A stretch of DNA of 64,000 bases from Eriocheir sinensis (taxonomy: Eukaryota; Arthropoda; Malacostraca; Decapoda; Varunidae): NCBI RefSeq assembly GCF_024679095.1, contig NC_066531.1, positions 10,512,234 through 10,576,233 on the forward strand, in the 5' to 3' direction. Position numbers and translations under genes: made by a program. Below, one piece after another: positions 51,663-63,581 of this stretch (the stretch's first letter is position 1; the number at the start of each line of letters is the position of its first letter). The notes under the pieces were generated by a model. That model worked only from the letters and a program-made list of their open reading frames with translations. It did no database searches and was not told the origin of the DNA.

Positions 51663-53205
51663 TGTTATAGTAATTGTAGTATATCAATGGAAAAAAAAAC
51701 ACGACAGATAGATCACGCCACCTTGTAGGAATGTCAGCTGTCAGTGTTTACCATCTCAGTTTGTATACAAAGCATTTCATCAAGCTTAGAGGTCACCTTG
51801 ACATACGTGACCAATTGTAACTTCATTATTTTCCACTCTGTAACTCGTCACTCCTTCGAGAGAGCTCGCACGACACACACCTAGCGTCTCGTCTCTCTCA
51901 CCCACGCTACGCTGTATCTTAGGTTAATAATATATTTCTTCTAAGACAGCAAGAGTTTCCCTTCACGCCCGCAAGTCCCCGCAACCAAGCGTTCACCGGT
52001 GGCAGACGGTGTCCCAACGCCAGGCCCTTCGCTACCTAGTTCTCCTACAAGAGCTCCAAGCCACAAGAACTCACCAACAAATCCGGGGACAGGCGTAGAA
52101 GGAAGGAAGGAGTCAAAATCCCTGCTACAGGCCAACTACAGGCCTACGCACTTCTACAAGCTCTCTACAGGCCAACAACCAGCCACTCCCAGCTCACTCC
52201 AAGCCCTCCGTGGTACGCAGAAGGAGGCACTCCCCGCAGAGCTCTGGCTCCAAGCAACACAGCAACACCGCCGCTGCCTGGAGCATCGGCCCAAACCTCT
52301 TCCGGCAAACAGTCAACCAGGGCAAACGCGGACATCTCCCGGTGACTGCAAGCAGTACCCACCACCGTTACTACAAGGCGCCTTCTTAAGAGGGTACACA
52401 CCCAGGTTGCCATATCTACAACCGCTGCCCCCACAACTCTCAAAATAACAAGAGCATCGCAGCCGTCCTACGTCTGGCAGCAGTGTTCCGGCGCCCGCCC
52501 TGCCACGCACCTGCCCGACTATATCGTCAGCAGTTTCCAGCAGCCATTACGGGGGTCAGTCTCCATGCCATCAGTCAACCTTCCACGCGCTCCTGCCGCG
52601 GCCAAGGTCTTCCAACGCAACTCCATAGGCTCCAGGTACCCCATGAGCGACGACATCCTTCGTCACCAGCTCTACGTCAGCTGAATATTCTCGGTATTGT
52701 ACCTGTTCCAAATATTTTCACAAGTGCAAACTCAGCAAAATTGCATCAGAGGCACGACTCTTTTATTTATGTGTATCTAACACTGTTAATCAGTCGTAAT
52801 TGTGAGAGTAACGATCATTTGCATACGGTATTGATCCTTCTTGTTGTCTGTTAGCGGTAAAACGGTGATTTCCCTGCTCTAATTCAAACTTCCTCAGTGT
52901 GCCCTTGCTCAGTTTTCTCTTCGCCGTTCGGGAGAGACCCGCACTTTAAGGGCATGCTCACTTATTTCTCCTAACCAAATAACGGCTGCGTTATTGGGTC
53001 ATTATTTCATATAACCATAACATTATAACATTACATTATAACCTGACATTATAACCTTAACTTTCTATTACGTCTAACGGCCACCTTGCTTACCATCCCT
53101 TCTTGTTTTTAGGGGTACGGCGAAAACTTTTAACTCAGACGCGTTACGTTAATATTTACAGCAATTAAAATATGCTCATATATTGTAACTGATTTAAGCC
53201 ATAAT
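51663..53205 (+). promoter_or_regulatory. Putative 5' LTR and leader, boundaries unresolved
   Basis: The 5' LTR should begin at TGTTATAG (51663). Two primer-binding-like words, GGTGGCAGACGGTG (about 51998) and CTGGCAGCAGTG (about 52471), are candidates for the LTR end, but without the 3' LTR the length cannot be set. A frame at 51999-52448 is Pro-rich and matches nothing I know. Confidence 0.4.
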
Positions 53206-54399
53206 ATGAACAAAGATACTCTCGCTAAACTCGGTGACACCTTTAAACAGTTAACGAGTCCCTCAGGTAAGGAGGAAGTGGAACACGGTTCAGGCACCAA
53301 TGATCTTAATGTTGTAAATTTACGTTCAGGTACTGAGTATTCCTCAATTCCAAACAGGGACCCTTCACCTCCGGGTTCTTCGGGATACTTAACCCCCACT
53401 CAACCGGTCACAATGCCTACCAATCCACCCCCCCCCCCCCTCCACTGATTCGGGTCATTCCAACTCACGGCAGTTTTCGACAGTTCTCCGGCAGCGAGTC
53501 AGATTATTCGGCGAGACAGTTCCTAGATCTATGTGAGTCTGCCATCGTAAATTCCTCCATTACGGAAGATCATGATAAAATTGCATTCATTCGGTCCGGG
53601 TTACTACCAGGCTCTCGGGCACTAAATTTGATGCAGTCCTCAGCGTTTGCTTCGGTGGACATTGGGGTAAATTATGAGATTTTTAAAAGGAATTTCATAA
53701 AAATCTTCGGAGGCGGGAGTAAACCAAGCTTCGTTAGACAGAGCGCACACACGGTTGAGCCCCTCCAAAAAAAAATCCTCAACAAAGCCGATTTGGGACG
53801 CCATGACTGAGGCAAATCAGCTGGCGGTTGACTGTGTCAAAAGTCTAGAAGACGCGCAATGGCTCTCAGGGGGCAGTATGCAAAAACATCAGGTGAAGAC
53901 AGTCTTCGAGTTGCTTTTTTACTTATTTCATATTTCAGAGAAGAACCGCCGTTCTGCCCTTCCCTTGACCTTCAAACCGGGCGGGAAGTTGGTTGACTTC
54001 GTCTCAGAGTTAGAAGTCAAGGTTCAAGAACACACTCACCATCAACCCCTCGCAACTGCCGCAGCATTGCAGGCACAAAGTAAGGCATCTCTCACCTGTA
54101 GTTTTTGCAAACAATCAGAACATTCCGAGAATTCTTGCTTCGCGAAACGTAGGGACTCAACACACTCAAGAGAGGGATCTGATAGGAGATCAGGAGGTTA
54201 CAGGGGTGGCCATCAGTCATCACACCGGAACCCTAGGCCAAACCATCAGCGGAAGGCTGCCTTTTGCCATGTCCACGGGAATTGTTTTCATGATTCAGAC
54301 AGTTGTTATGCAATACAAAAGGCCAAGGAGGAACAGAAGAACAAGTCCTCGGCGGACAGTAAACCACACTCCTCCTCTTCTCAGAATAAAAAGGCATGA
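53206..54399 (+). pseudogene. Gag-like polyprotein, frameshifted at homopolymers
   Basis: The ATG at 53206 begins MNKDTLAKLGDTFKQLTS. The frame is lost at a C run (about 53429-53441), resumes in another frame (SDYSARQFLDLCESAIVN, capsid-like) and is lost again at an A run (about 53767-53775). It then continues to TGA at 54397-54399 with ANQLAVDCVKSLEDAQWL. A zinc knuckle CSFCKQSEHSENSC (C-x2-C-x4-H-x4-C) is followed by a second cluster CHVHGNCFHDSDSC. Gag packages the element RNA. Both shifts fall in homopolymers, so polymerase slippage, assembly error or true mutation are all possible. Confidence 0.8.
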
Positions 54400-54438
54400 C
54401 TTTGTGACAGCCCCAAGGCGTACATCCAAGTATCCCAT

Positions 54439-55310
54439 AAGGACGATACTAATTGGGAGCAACTTGACTCAGTCACTGCTGCCTTGGGACGGACAAGCAT
54501 AATTGCCCTCCCTTGCAAGGTGGGCAAAATTTCACTCACCTTAGCGGTAGACACAGGTGCAACAGTCAATGTAATCTCAGACTCCGCTTACAGGTCACTG
54601 ACACGACAGGCGAGAGGGGGAAATTGGCCGCTCCAAGAGAACGACCTGAATGTGGAAGGCGTGACAGGCACCACTTTGGGAATCCTTGGGCGAGTACCAC
54701 TAACAGTCAGCTTACATGAAAAGGTATGTTCCTTTCGAGATTTCTTTTATGTATCTAGCAGGTTTGCCTTACCTGTGGATGGGATCTTAGGATTAAACGC
54801 CATGAAAGACCTGCACATAACCATAAACCCTGAAAGCAACGCGATCGTGTATCAAGGACGACGCATACAGGGGATGGTAAATCCATCGCCTATGTCACCT
54901 GTAATCCCGCCCTCAGAGGAAAATGACCAACCACCACAGACTCAGGGTCTCCCACCGCCCAAGTGTCACCTCTTACGGTCAAACCACACGAAAACATTAC
55001 AGACTTGTGGCGGACAGTAACGGCAGTCGTAGAAGGTCCTCAAGTAGTTCCGGATCGTGCTGCAAAACTTGTTAAAATCCGGTTACCTAACGCTCCTCCA
55101 ACGGGCAGTGATGTGTGTATCGACGGAGCACCACACATACACCGGGTGACGGTGGAGGTAACTCTCGCGATAGTCAAAGAGGGAGGTATTGCAGAGGCAT
55201 TGGCAATAAACACGTCAGGATCCCCTGTATCCTTAAAACACGGGGTTAGATTATGCCAGTGTCTAGTGTATGGGAAAAATGTAGCCCCGGAACCAGCTGC
55301 ATACCCTTAA
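54439..55310 (+). pseudogene. Retropepsin-like protease and linker region of pol
   Basis: The frame to 55020 carries LTLAVDTGATVNVISDSAYR (the aspartic protease D-T-G-A), then PVDGILGLNAMKDLHI (the conserved I-L-G-x-x flap-end motif). The frame changes near 54965 and continues to TAA 55308-55310 with RVTVEVTLAIVKEGGIAEAL and VSLKHGVRLCQCLVYG, a linker common in Gypsy pol. The protease would mature Gag-Pol. The catalytic triad is present but the frame to reverse transcriptase is broken. Confidence 0.8.
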
Positions 55311-55344
55311 GCCCAAGTCTCAGGCATAACCTCGGCGTGTCAGG

Positions 55345-56852
55345 CTTCTCCTGAACAAGACAGCTAATTTAGAGGCATTCCTAAAAGTTGCACACAATTC
55401 CGAAATTAAGCCAACCTTAGTCCGGCTGCTGGAACATTATAGGGGGGCGCTTGCTCTACCAGGCGAGCCGCTTGGAGTTACGCAGTGTGCTGAACACAGT
55501 CACATTAAGTTAAAACCCAATACCAATCCTGTATATATCAATGCATACAAGCTCCCCCCACAGTCAGAGGGAAGTAGTGCAGCAACTTATATCTGATATG
55601 TTAGAACAGGGTGTCATCAAAGAATCGAACTCCCCGTGGAATTCACCCTTGTTTCTGGTTCCAAAGAAAGACGGTTCTTATCGTCCTGTGATTGATTTCC
55701 GGCGTGTGAACAACGCGACCGTGGATGATCATTTTCCGTTTCCCGTTCTTAGAGATCTTCTCATGTGTCTCGGTAGAGGAAATAAAGTCTTTACGAGTCT
55801 TGATCTGGTCAGTGGCTACTGGCAACTGCCTATGGCCCCCGAGTCCCGTGAAATAACGACTTTCAGAACGCCTCATGGACACTATGAGTGGACGATGATT
55901 CCGTTCGGGCTCAAAGGAGCTCCCTTGACCTTCCAAAGGACAATGAACAGTATTTTTGGTGACTTGCTGGGCAACTGTTTATGTGTATTTAGACGACATC
56001 ATTATAGCAAGTAAAGACGTGCATGCACACATGGCAACACTAAAAGCAGTCCTACACAGACTTCAAGAGGTCGGATTAAAGCTCAAACTCACCAAATGTG
56101 AATTCTTAAAGCCTCGGATCAAGTTCTTGGGGCATGTCGTGGACGAATTCGGCATCCACACAGTGGACGACAAAATAAAGGCTATTGCCGAGTTCCCTCA
56201 GCCAACGTCTGCGGACAAGGTACGGTCTTTCTTGGGCGTCGCAGGTTATTACCGGCCTTTCATAATGGACTTCGCAACACGCGCGAGTCCCCTAACCCAT
56301 CTTTTAAAGAAAGACGTACCATTTCAGTGCCTCCCAGCTCAACAAACGAGTTTTGAGGATTTAAAGAAAGCGCTTACACAGGCTCCGGTCCTTGTCTTTC
56401 CGGATTTCAAGGACCCCTTTCAGCTTTGTACCGACGCTTCGGCTAGTGGACTAAGAGCCGCTCTGATGCAAACAGATAAGTCCGGCAAAAAGCATGTGAT
56501 AGCGTTCGCCAGTCGAGTACTTACAGCTCCGGAAAAGAACTATCCTGTTACCCACCTAGAGGCTCTTGCCATTGTGTGGGCTCTGAAGCATTTTCGTGAC
56601 ATAGTGATGGGGTACAAAATTGTGGTGTATACAGACCACGCGGCCATAACTGATCTTTTCAAGGGAAAAAACCTACACGGTCGTCTGGCAAGATGGTTCT
56701 TAACGATCCAAGCATACAATCCGGAGATAAAATATATCATCGGGAAAACAAATGTGGTCGCAGATGCCTTATCTCGGAATATTCCGATAGGCGCGATTAC
56801 CACCCCAGAGGTCATCCACAACTTCACTTCACCTGAGCTACACACAGCTTAG
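55345..56852 (+). pseudogene. Reverse transcriptase and RNase H of the Gypsy-like element
   Basis: After a frame change near 55560 the reverse transcriptase reads ISDMLEQGVIKESNSPWNSP, PLFLVPKKDGSYRPVIDFRR, FTSLDLVSGYWQLPM (motif A) and TTFRTPHGHYEWTMIPFGLK. A frameshift near 55980 lies just before VYLDDIIIA, the catalytic Y-L-D-D. It then runs open through FLGHVVDEFGIHT, VRSFLGVAGYYRPFI and the RNase H (LCTDASASGLRAALMQ, YTDHAAI, KYIIGKTNVVADALSR) to TAG at 56850-56852. Catalytic residues are kept. Two frame breaks make this copy inactive. Confidence 0.9.
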
Positions 56853-56861
56853 CGAGACCAC

Positions 56862-58160
56862 CCTGTGTGGAAGAGGTTAATTTACGCCCTAGAGTCGGGA
56901 TACGAATCAAACCTTCCTGAATTGCCAGTTCCCTTTTCACAATTCTTCCTATCAGAGGACAACCTCCTTTGTAGATCATGGCCAACCAAACCGGTACCTA
57001 TAGACCAACTGGTCATCCCAGACAAATACGTCCCCGTGACGCTTAAGCTGGTCGATAACACACCCACTGCGGGTCACCCAGGAAGAGACAAGACGCTATA
57101 TGTCACCAGACGAAAATTCTACTGGTCCACATTACGGGTTGATGTAGAAAAAACATGTCGCACATTGCGTCGTTTGTGCTAAACACAAGGGGTCCGTCAA
57201 AGGGCCAGCACCTATGTTGCAATACCCAGTATCAGAGGCGTCATGGGATGTTGTTAATATAGACTTATTACAGCTCCCCCGGAGCCAACATGGTTCGCGC
57301 TACTTATTGGTGTGCGTCGACCAGTTCTCTAGGTTTCTAGTTCTAGCGCCTCTCAAGGACAAGACAGCCACACGCGTGGCCCATGCCCTCGTGACTCACG
57401 TGTTGTGTCCACATTCGTCTCCTCGAATTCTTTTGAGTGACAATGGCACCGAGTTTAGGAACACAGTATTGAGCGAAATATGCGCTCAGTTAAAATCACG
57501 CAATCCTTCATCACAGCTTACCATCCAGCTGCTAATGGGTTGGCGGAGAGGGCTAATAGGAAAATCTTACAGGTCCTCAGGCCTATCGTGAACGATCTCC
57601 ACGATAACTGGGAGGATTGGCTATCGCATATAGCCGCTTCCATAAATACGTAGGTAAACGACTCTACGGGGAAGTCTCCCTACCACATCTTACATGGGGT
57701 GGAGAAACGTCTTTCGTACGACTTCCTAAGAAAACCACACCAACCTTTCTATAACATTGATAAGTACGCGCAACAGCAGATGCATATGTTTTCCAAGATA
57801 CACTCCGAGGTTAGGTGTACGTTAAACGCTATAAAGGTTGAAATGATGTCAAAACAAAACCAACAGGCCGTCCCGGTGGAATTAAAAGAGGGTGACACAG
57901 TCATGATTAAGCAAGCGGAAAGGAGTTCAAAACTGGGGGTAAAATTTGAGGGTCCTTACCGTGTTGTTCGGAATGTCAGGGGAAATAATAGGTTCGAGGT
58001 TCTTGAGTCAAATAGTGGAGTTAGTCTAGAAGTTCACAGTGATCGTCTGAAAGTAATTCCTTCACCCTTGGACCTTGATATTGGTAATTCCCCCTCAGAG
58101 TCAAATGTTCAACAAGATAATCCCAACACCCATAGCTATAAATTGAGACCACGAATTTAA
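56862..58160 (+). pseudogene. Integrase of the Gypsy-like element
   Basis: A zinc-binding N-domain (GHPGRDKTLYVTRRKFYWST, ending VEKTCRTLRRLC before a stop at 57180-57182) is followed by the core: VVNIDLLQLPRSQHGSRYLL (first Asp) and ILLSDNGTEFRN (second Asp). A frameshift near 57500 precedes AANGLAERANR (catalytic Glu), and a TAG at 57650-57652 interrupts the next helix. The C-terminal part is open from 57699 to 58160: VPVELKEGDTVMIKQAERSS, KLGVKFEGPYRVVRNVRG (a GPY/F-type module) and a tail to the end. Integrase would insert the DNA copy. Three lesions are visible. Confidence 0.9.
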
Positions 58161-58187
58161 ATACTTCATTCCCACCACTTTCAGATC

Positions 58188-59441
58188 ATGATGTTGCGTT
58201 TTGTGATCATCTTGTTGTACCTCGGCTCCCTGCTTGCAACGACACCCATCCACCTGAAGCCTGGCGCCCTCACGGCACACACAGGAGAGGTCTTCCTCAT
58301 AGAAGATGTGCTCCTCGTAAAATATCCATATACTTCCTTGACCAACACCACAGACACAATCGGGATAGTCTCAGAAAAACTACTCGTTATGGCAGACGCC
58401 ATACGGGTAACGAAGACTAGGGAATCAAAGGCACCTTCTAGTACCAACTCTGAATATTTTTCAACTACTGGAGGATAGGATTCTGTTCTTACGGTGAAAA
58501 GTTTATGAGGTAGACATGGATTACTGTTTTCACTCAGTTCACTCTCGGGTAAAGAGGGGGTTGCTCAACATCGTTGAGTCCGCCTCAAGTTCCTCTTCGG
58601 TACGGCAACCGACGAGAACGTGCGCGATTTGCGGGACCACTACTCTCATGTACTTTCCTTTGCTGCCCGAAATTACAGGGTGATCAACGCCAATTGTAGA
58701 AAACTTGCGCGATTGCATACTCACATTGAGGAACTGCTAGAGCAAACAAATAAGATGGTAGAGGTTATCAACATAGTTGTCAAGCAGATCGACCAGGTGA
58801 ATCAGTTTCTCCTCCTAGATCAGGCCTTGCATGTACTGGAAAACGTCATTAACTCTGTCGCAACGGCAAATCAGCAGGTTATTAGCAACATGGTTGATGC
58901 AGCGCACGGTAGAGTCACACCTGCCTTGTTCCCTCTACACAATTTGAGAACGACTATCCATATCGGGTATCAAAATTATAGTCTCAAGCCTTTATTCACC
59001 CCAGACACGAGTCAATATTTTTACCCCTTGATCGAGTCCACCCTCACGCCTGATGCCATAATCATTCATGTTCCGTTTCAGACGGCGGACGTGTTTGAGG
59101 TCCATGAAATTGTTCCATTTCCTTTTTCCGCCAAGGACAGTGTGTTAGCCCTGGACACGTACCCGTCTCTTTTCTTAATCGCGGAGGATTTCGCTCTGTA
59201 TTCAACGGGTAGCAACTCACTCTTGCAATATTGCAAGGAAACGGTCTTCAGGCGATTCTATTGCACTGCGTCTCTTATAGCCTTCCTACCGGTCGGGGAG
59301 GAGTGTGCGATATCGCCCTCACCCGAGGGAACGCGTCTGACGCTCTTTCCCTGTGCCCTTACAAGCAACTACCACCAACACCTGTTTTCCATAAGAACTT
59401 TCAGGGTCTGCAATATTTCTATTTTCCTCAGTCCTTCTATG
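58188..59441 (+). pseudogene. Env-like (baculovirus F/errantivirus type) glycoprotein remnant
   Basis: An ATG at 58188 or 58191 starts with a hydrophobic leader (MMLRFVIILLYLGSLLATTP), as expected for a membrane protein, ending at TAG 58476-58478. Further on, a basic site R-V-K-R followed by GLLN (about 58548-58570) resembles the furin-type cleavage and fusion-peptide start of F-like Env proteins. A frameshift lies near 58590-58600, and the frame then runs 58600-59441 with a long helical stretch around residues 30-90. The C-terminal transmembrane part is removed by the hAT insertion at 59442. Stops near 58478 and 58508 and the frameshift make it nonfunctional. Only described, not reconstructed. 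Confidence 0.65.
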
Positions 59442-59503
59442 CAGGGCCGGATTTACTTGCTTGTGGGCCCTAGGCCAAATCTCATCAGGGGGCCTCCCCC
59501 TCG

Positions 59504-59606
<103 letters not shown>

Positions 59607-59907
59607 ATTTTGTGCAGAACCTGTTCTTAAACAGAGGTATAATGGAAAAATACAGTTAAACTGAACCAGAATGCATTTTACACTAAGAATTACAGTAAAA
59701 CATAACACATTAATAGTTTCTAATAAAATTAGTTCCAAATCAGGTGCAGCATAGCTGTATCTGATTAAAAGTAAATGAAGTTCTATATCAAGTACATCAA
59801 AAGTACATCAAAGTGAATCAGGTTCCATATGTAGTAGGCCTACATACATGTTGCACACTGAAACGAAAATGAAGAAAAATAAATTTTTAAGCACAACTAT
59901 GTGCAGT

Positions 59908-62454
59908 TCAGAATGACTTTTTTCTGCTTTTTTCCAAGGCAAATTTGTCAATGATACTGTTTGTGTCAAGGGATTGTAAGAGGTCAGATTCAATGCATAG
60001 TAGTGAAAGTGAGTTTAGTCTGGTCTGTCCCATAGTTGATCTTACGTGATTTTTTACCCTAGATAGAGTAGAAAAAGACCTCTCTCCCTGACAGTTTGTA
60101 ATGGGGATGGTAAGGAAAATTCTCAACAAGATACTAATGTTTGGAAAGGCAGCTGTCAAAACACCATCTTTGGACCTCAGCAAAGTGGAAATGTTTGTCA
60201 CTGACCTGTCAGATTCAGAGGACAAAATGTCTTTAAACTGCAGAAATTCATCTAAAATAGATGCTTCCAGGTCACTCGAATAGGTACTGACAAGGAGCTC
60301 CAGTTGAGCTTTGAGGTCATCATACTTCATACTGTCATACTCTGTTAAGAAGCTAAATAGCTTCTTTAATTCTGAATAGGCATTCACTCTATGCTCTAAT
60401 TCATTCCTAAGGCGGTCTAATATTGTGTAGAAGTTGTCCACCTTGAACTTCTGACGTGGATCAAGATGGGTTTCATTCCCAACTGATTCATCAAAGAATC
60501 TTTTTCTCTTTTTTGCTCTTTTTGTTGTATCTATGTAGACAGGATCAGCAAAAGTCCTAGCCTGATCTTCTATTTCATCAAACTGACCCTGTCTCATTTC
60601 AGAGATAAAGGAGATTAAACTCTCATACAGTTTCACAATTGACAGAAGGTCGGTCTCAACTTTCTGAAGTGATAAGCTGGTTGCATTAAACCTTGTTAAA
60701 ATCTTGTACCATATTACAGTAAGAAGTGCTGTTTCAAATGATTCCATTTGTTTCCTGAGACCTTCACCTTCAAGCTTTGTAGCCACAGTTTGTCTGCTGT
60801 CAGAACATATGTTCTCCAGTGCTGACTTTATCTCATCGTAATGTAAATACACTGCTTTAACAGCATCAGCCCTTGCACTCCAGCGAGTATCTGACAGGGA
60901 TTTCACTACAATTCCTTCGGTGGGTAGTGCAGCTTTCAAGTGATCCCATCTATATGTGGAGGCTGAGAAGAAGTTATATAAGGCTTGCAAAAAACTGAAA
61001 TATGAAGCCGACCCTGGGCAACTGCTGCTAGCTGATGTTCCAACAAGTTTTAAGGAATGACCAGCACAAGGGACATAATATGCCAGGGGATTCCTAGCCT
61101 TTATTCTGGCTTGGAGACCAGTGTAAATGCCTGACATATTGGCAGCATTGTCATAACTCTGGCCTCTCATGTCACCCAAATCAAGACCAACATCCTCGAT
61201 TATTTGTAAAACAGTTGAGGCTATGCTCGCTGAACCATGGTCATGTATGTCTATGAACCTCAGAAATCGCTCAACGGGTTTACCATCAGGTTTTACATAT
61301 CGAACTATGAATGTAAGCTGGTCAGTGTGACTAACATCTGGGGTTGAATCGACACTAATTGAATAATATTTTGCTTGTTTTGCTTCCCTTATGATAACTG
61401 AGTGAATTTCTTCAGCCATCAGATTGATCATGTCATCAGAAGTAGTCTTTGAGAGATATGAAGTGTTTCCACTACCTACAGCACCGTACACATCCAGATG
61501 CTGTGCAAGAAGAGGGTCAAATTTTGATATGAGTTCTAATACTCCAAGGTAATTACCATTGTTGTTAGAGCCAATTCTTTCATCACTACCTCTGAGAGGA
61601 AGACCTCTTGAAGTTAAAAATTTTAGTGTTTTAGTCATGCGCAACAGAACCTCTCTCCAGTATTTTCTCTCTGCATCTACTTGCAAAGCCAAAGTGGAAT
61701 CAATTCGCCTTGCTGCAACTGCCCTTATGCCCCAAGCAATAACGGACTTTTTATGATCTTTACTACTTTCATGTTCAGCAACTCTACGCTGGCAGTTTTT
61801 CCAGTCACTAAACCCACTTGTAAATAATGAGACTTGCTTGCTGAACAGCTTGCATGGAACACAAAATACATCACCAGTTTGTGGAGAATACACAAGCCAT
61901 TCCCTTTTAATGTTTTCACCATTTGCCAATTTACGAGTAAACAAGAATTTGGGTACATACCGAACTCTTTCCTTTTCACCCACACTTACACTTCTTGCAG
62001 ATTTTGAAAAGTCACCTTGATCTTGTTCACAATTTTGCTTAAGAGGATGATTTACTAAATATTCAATCACTTTATCATCAATTACCTGCCAGTCAGCTGG
62101 ATCACTCGACACACACAAATCAACATTAACATCTTGTTCCATAGAATTATTCTTATCAGTCAACTGAGATGAACTGGGTGAAGCTTCAGTCACAGGTGGT
62201 ACTAATACTTCTATTGCTGATTCACTCAATAGCTGTGGTTTTGACTCAGCTGACCTTGCATCGTCATCTTTATCACAAAAGTGAACATCTGTTATATCAT
62301 CACCTGGGAGTTTACCGTCACTGGTACTAGGCTCTGAATCTCCTTGTGGTTTAAAAAAGGTGGTCAGCTTTGGAAATGACAGCAGTTGTTCAGCTTTTCT
62401 TTCTTTTAACTTTCTCTTTTGTGAGCCACTCATATATTCCTTCAGGGACGACAT
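59908..62454 (-). CDS. hAT-family transposase, ZMYM1/DUF4371 type, uninterrupted
   Basis: One 848-codon frame on the minus strand, ATG at 62454-62452, TGA at 59910-59908. Residues 1-130 are polar. A TTF-type zinc finger follows (CVPCKLF with Cys 198 and 201, then EHESSKDHKK). A DUF4371-like RNase-H-fold core carries SVDSTPDVSHTDQLTF (Asp 369) and QSYDNAANMSG (Asp 435). A helical insertion leads to ITNCQGERSFSTLSRVKNHV near residue 785, with the catalytic Glu and the hAT dimerisation region. All three acidic residues are present and no lesion is seen, so the copy may be recent. An acceptor (TCCTTACAG, plus 62501-62509) lies 46 bases upstream of the ATG, suggesting a 5' UTR exon further right. 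The enzyme excises and inserts hAT ends with 8-bp duplications. Confidence 0.9.
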   Translation of the reverse strand: MSSLKEYMSGSQKRKLKERKAEQLLSFPKLTTFFKPQGDSEPSTSDGKLPGDDITDVHFCDKDDDARSAESKPQLLSESAIEVLVPPVTEASPSSSQLTDKNNSMEQDVNVDLCVSSDPADWQVIDDKVIEYLVNHPLKQNCEQDQGDFSKSARSVSVGEKERVRYVPKFLFTRKLANGENIKREWLVYSPQTGDVFCVPCKLFSKQVSLFTSGFSDWKNCQRRVAEHESSKDHKKSVIAWGIRAVAARRIDSTLALQVDAERKYWREVLLRMTKTLKFLTSRGLPLRGSDERIGSNNNGNYLGVLELISKFDPLLAQHLDVYGAVGSGNTSYLSKTTSDDMINLMAEEIHSVIIREAKQAKYYSISVDSTPDVSHTDQLTFIVRYVKPDGKPVERFLRFIDIHDHGSASIASTVLQIIEDVGLDLGDMRGQSYDNAANMSGIYTGLQARIKARNPLAYYVPCAGHSLKLVGTSASSSCPGSASYFSFLQALYNFFSASTYRWDHLKAALPTEGIVVKSLSDTRWSARADAVKAVYLHYDEIKSALENICSDSRQTVATKLEGEGLRKQMESFETALLTVIWYKILTRFNATSLSLQKVETDLLSIVKLYESLISFISEMRQGQFDEIEDQARTFADPVYIDTTKRAKKRKRFFDESVGNETHLDPRQKFKVDNFYTILDRLRNELEHRVNAYSELKKLFSFLTEYDSMKYDDLKAQLELLVSTYSSDLEASILDEFLQFKDILSSESDRSVTNISTLLRSKDGVLTAAFPNISILLRIFLTIPITNCQGERSFSTLSRVKNHVRSTMGQTRLNSLSLLCIESDLLQSLDTNSIIDKFALEKSRKKSF

Positions 62455-62510
62455 AATCTATCTCCACTTTTCTCCAGTCCTGAGAATCTCCAAGAATATT
62501 CTGTAAGGAT

Positions 62511-62990
62511 AAATTAGTTCAGTGTAAGATATCAATTTGGCATCAGATTTTTGGTGGTTTGTTTGCATTTTTTTCAAGACAAAGGAAGCGTGCTAGGACA
62601 ACATATACAGTATACACCCCAGGAAACACCCCTAGAAACATTTTTTGGTTATGCATAAAGAACATGATATGGACATGAAGATAAACGAAGCAGATCTAAT
62701 GACAATTAAGGCTATCAAACGATGTTGATCTGCAGATCGTAGAGCTTGTGTTAAAAATAATAAAAGAAAACGACTACCTATCCTAATGAAAGAAAACGGT
62801 ATTCTGGCACTCTATTCTGGCTGCATATTGCAATTTCGTTTCATTGCACAATGCTTTTGTATATATTTACATACTCAGCTTAACTCCCACCTTGAGAGGG
62901 TTAAATGCAGGGCTAGTTCTGTTATCGAGGTTTGATGGGGCCGTGTTACGTGTAGGCAGTGGAACAATGCAGGGGCATTGTATATATACA

Positions 62991-62992
<2 letters not shown>
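62511..62992. other. No gene seen
   Basis: May contain the 5' UTR exon or promoter of the hAT transposase, but no donor was chosen with confidence. Confidence 0.4.

Positions 62993-63045
<53 letters not shown>
62993..63045. repeat. (AG)n microsatellite
   Basis: About 26 AG units. Confidence 0.95.
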
Positions 63046-63050
<5 letters not shown>

Positions 63051-63498
63051 AAACAGAACCTTAAACAAACTGACAAAAATTAGACAGTACAGTAAAGAGA
63101 AAACTTAAGACAGAGGTGCAAAGAAGAGCAACAAAGGGAACAGAGAGAAGAGGATATGGAGGTGCTGGACACAGGAGTGGCTGAGGCAATGGCTGGAAAT
63201 GATTGGCAGCATATCAAGAACCACTTAACCTTCTGAGAGATAAATGCGAAAAAAAATGAAGTTAAACAAATGACTTAACTTACTTTTCCTTTACTTTCTT
63301 TGAGCTAATAAGTGTTCTGCAAGGTTTTGAGACACACACCTCACTTAGAACAAGGGGGTCGGGGGAGAGGGGAGGGGGGAACACACAGTGGGGGGTACCT
63401 TCACTGCCCCTCCCCCCCAAAAAAAAAAAACTAGAATAACCAAAATATTACGTAACTTACTACCTTTAAAAATCATGCTAATGTGTATGGCATCTTTA
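63046..63498. other. No gene seen
   Basis: Purine-rich start, then a G/C homopolymer-rich stretch near 63355-63430. Nothing recognised. Confidence 0.4.
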
Positions 63499-63499
63499 C

Positions 63500-63550
<51 letters not shown>
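63499..63550. repeat. (CA)n microsatellite
   Basis: About 26 CA units. Confidence 0.95.
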
Positions 63551-63553
<3 letters not shown>

Positions 63554-63581
63554 CGCTTTCACAGTCAACACGAAAAACCGT

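Larger units (their letters stand above)
51663..59441 (+). mobile_element. Ty3/Gypsy errantivirus-like retroelement, decayed
   Basis: Gag, protease, reverse transcriptase, RNase H, integrase and an env-like region in order on the plus strand, with multiple frameshifts and stops. The left end TGTTATAG follows LINE-A copy 3. The right part of env and the 3' LTR are missing because a hAT element begins at 59442; they may continue beyond it outside the window. Env plus Gypsy-type pol marks an endogenous retrovirus of the errantivirus kind. Confidence 0.85.

Noticed and set aside
51999..52448. 149-codon Pro-rich frame as a gene
   Set aside because: No recognisable domain and biased composition. 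It lies in the LTR/leader region of the provirus; open by chance is likely.
62877..62960. CAGGGCTAGTTCTG as the right end of the hAT element
   Set aside because: Wrong orientation and poor match to CAGGGCCGGATTT, and no CTTCTATG duplication.
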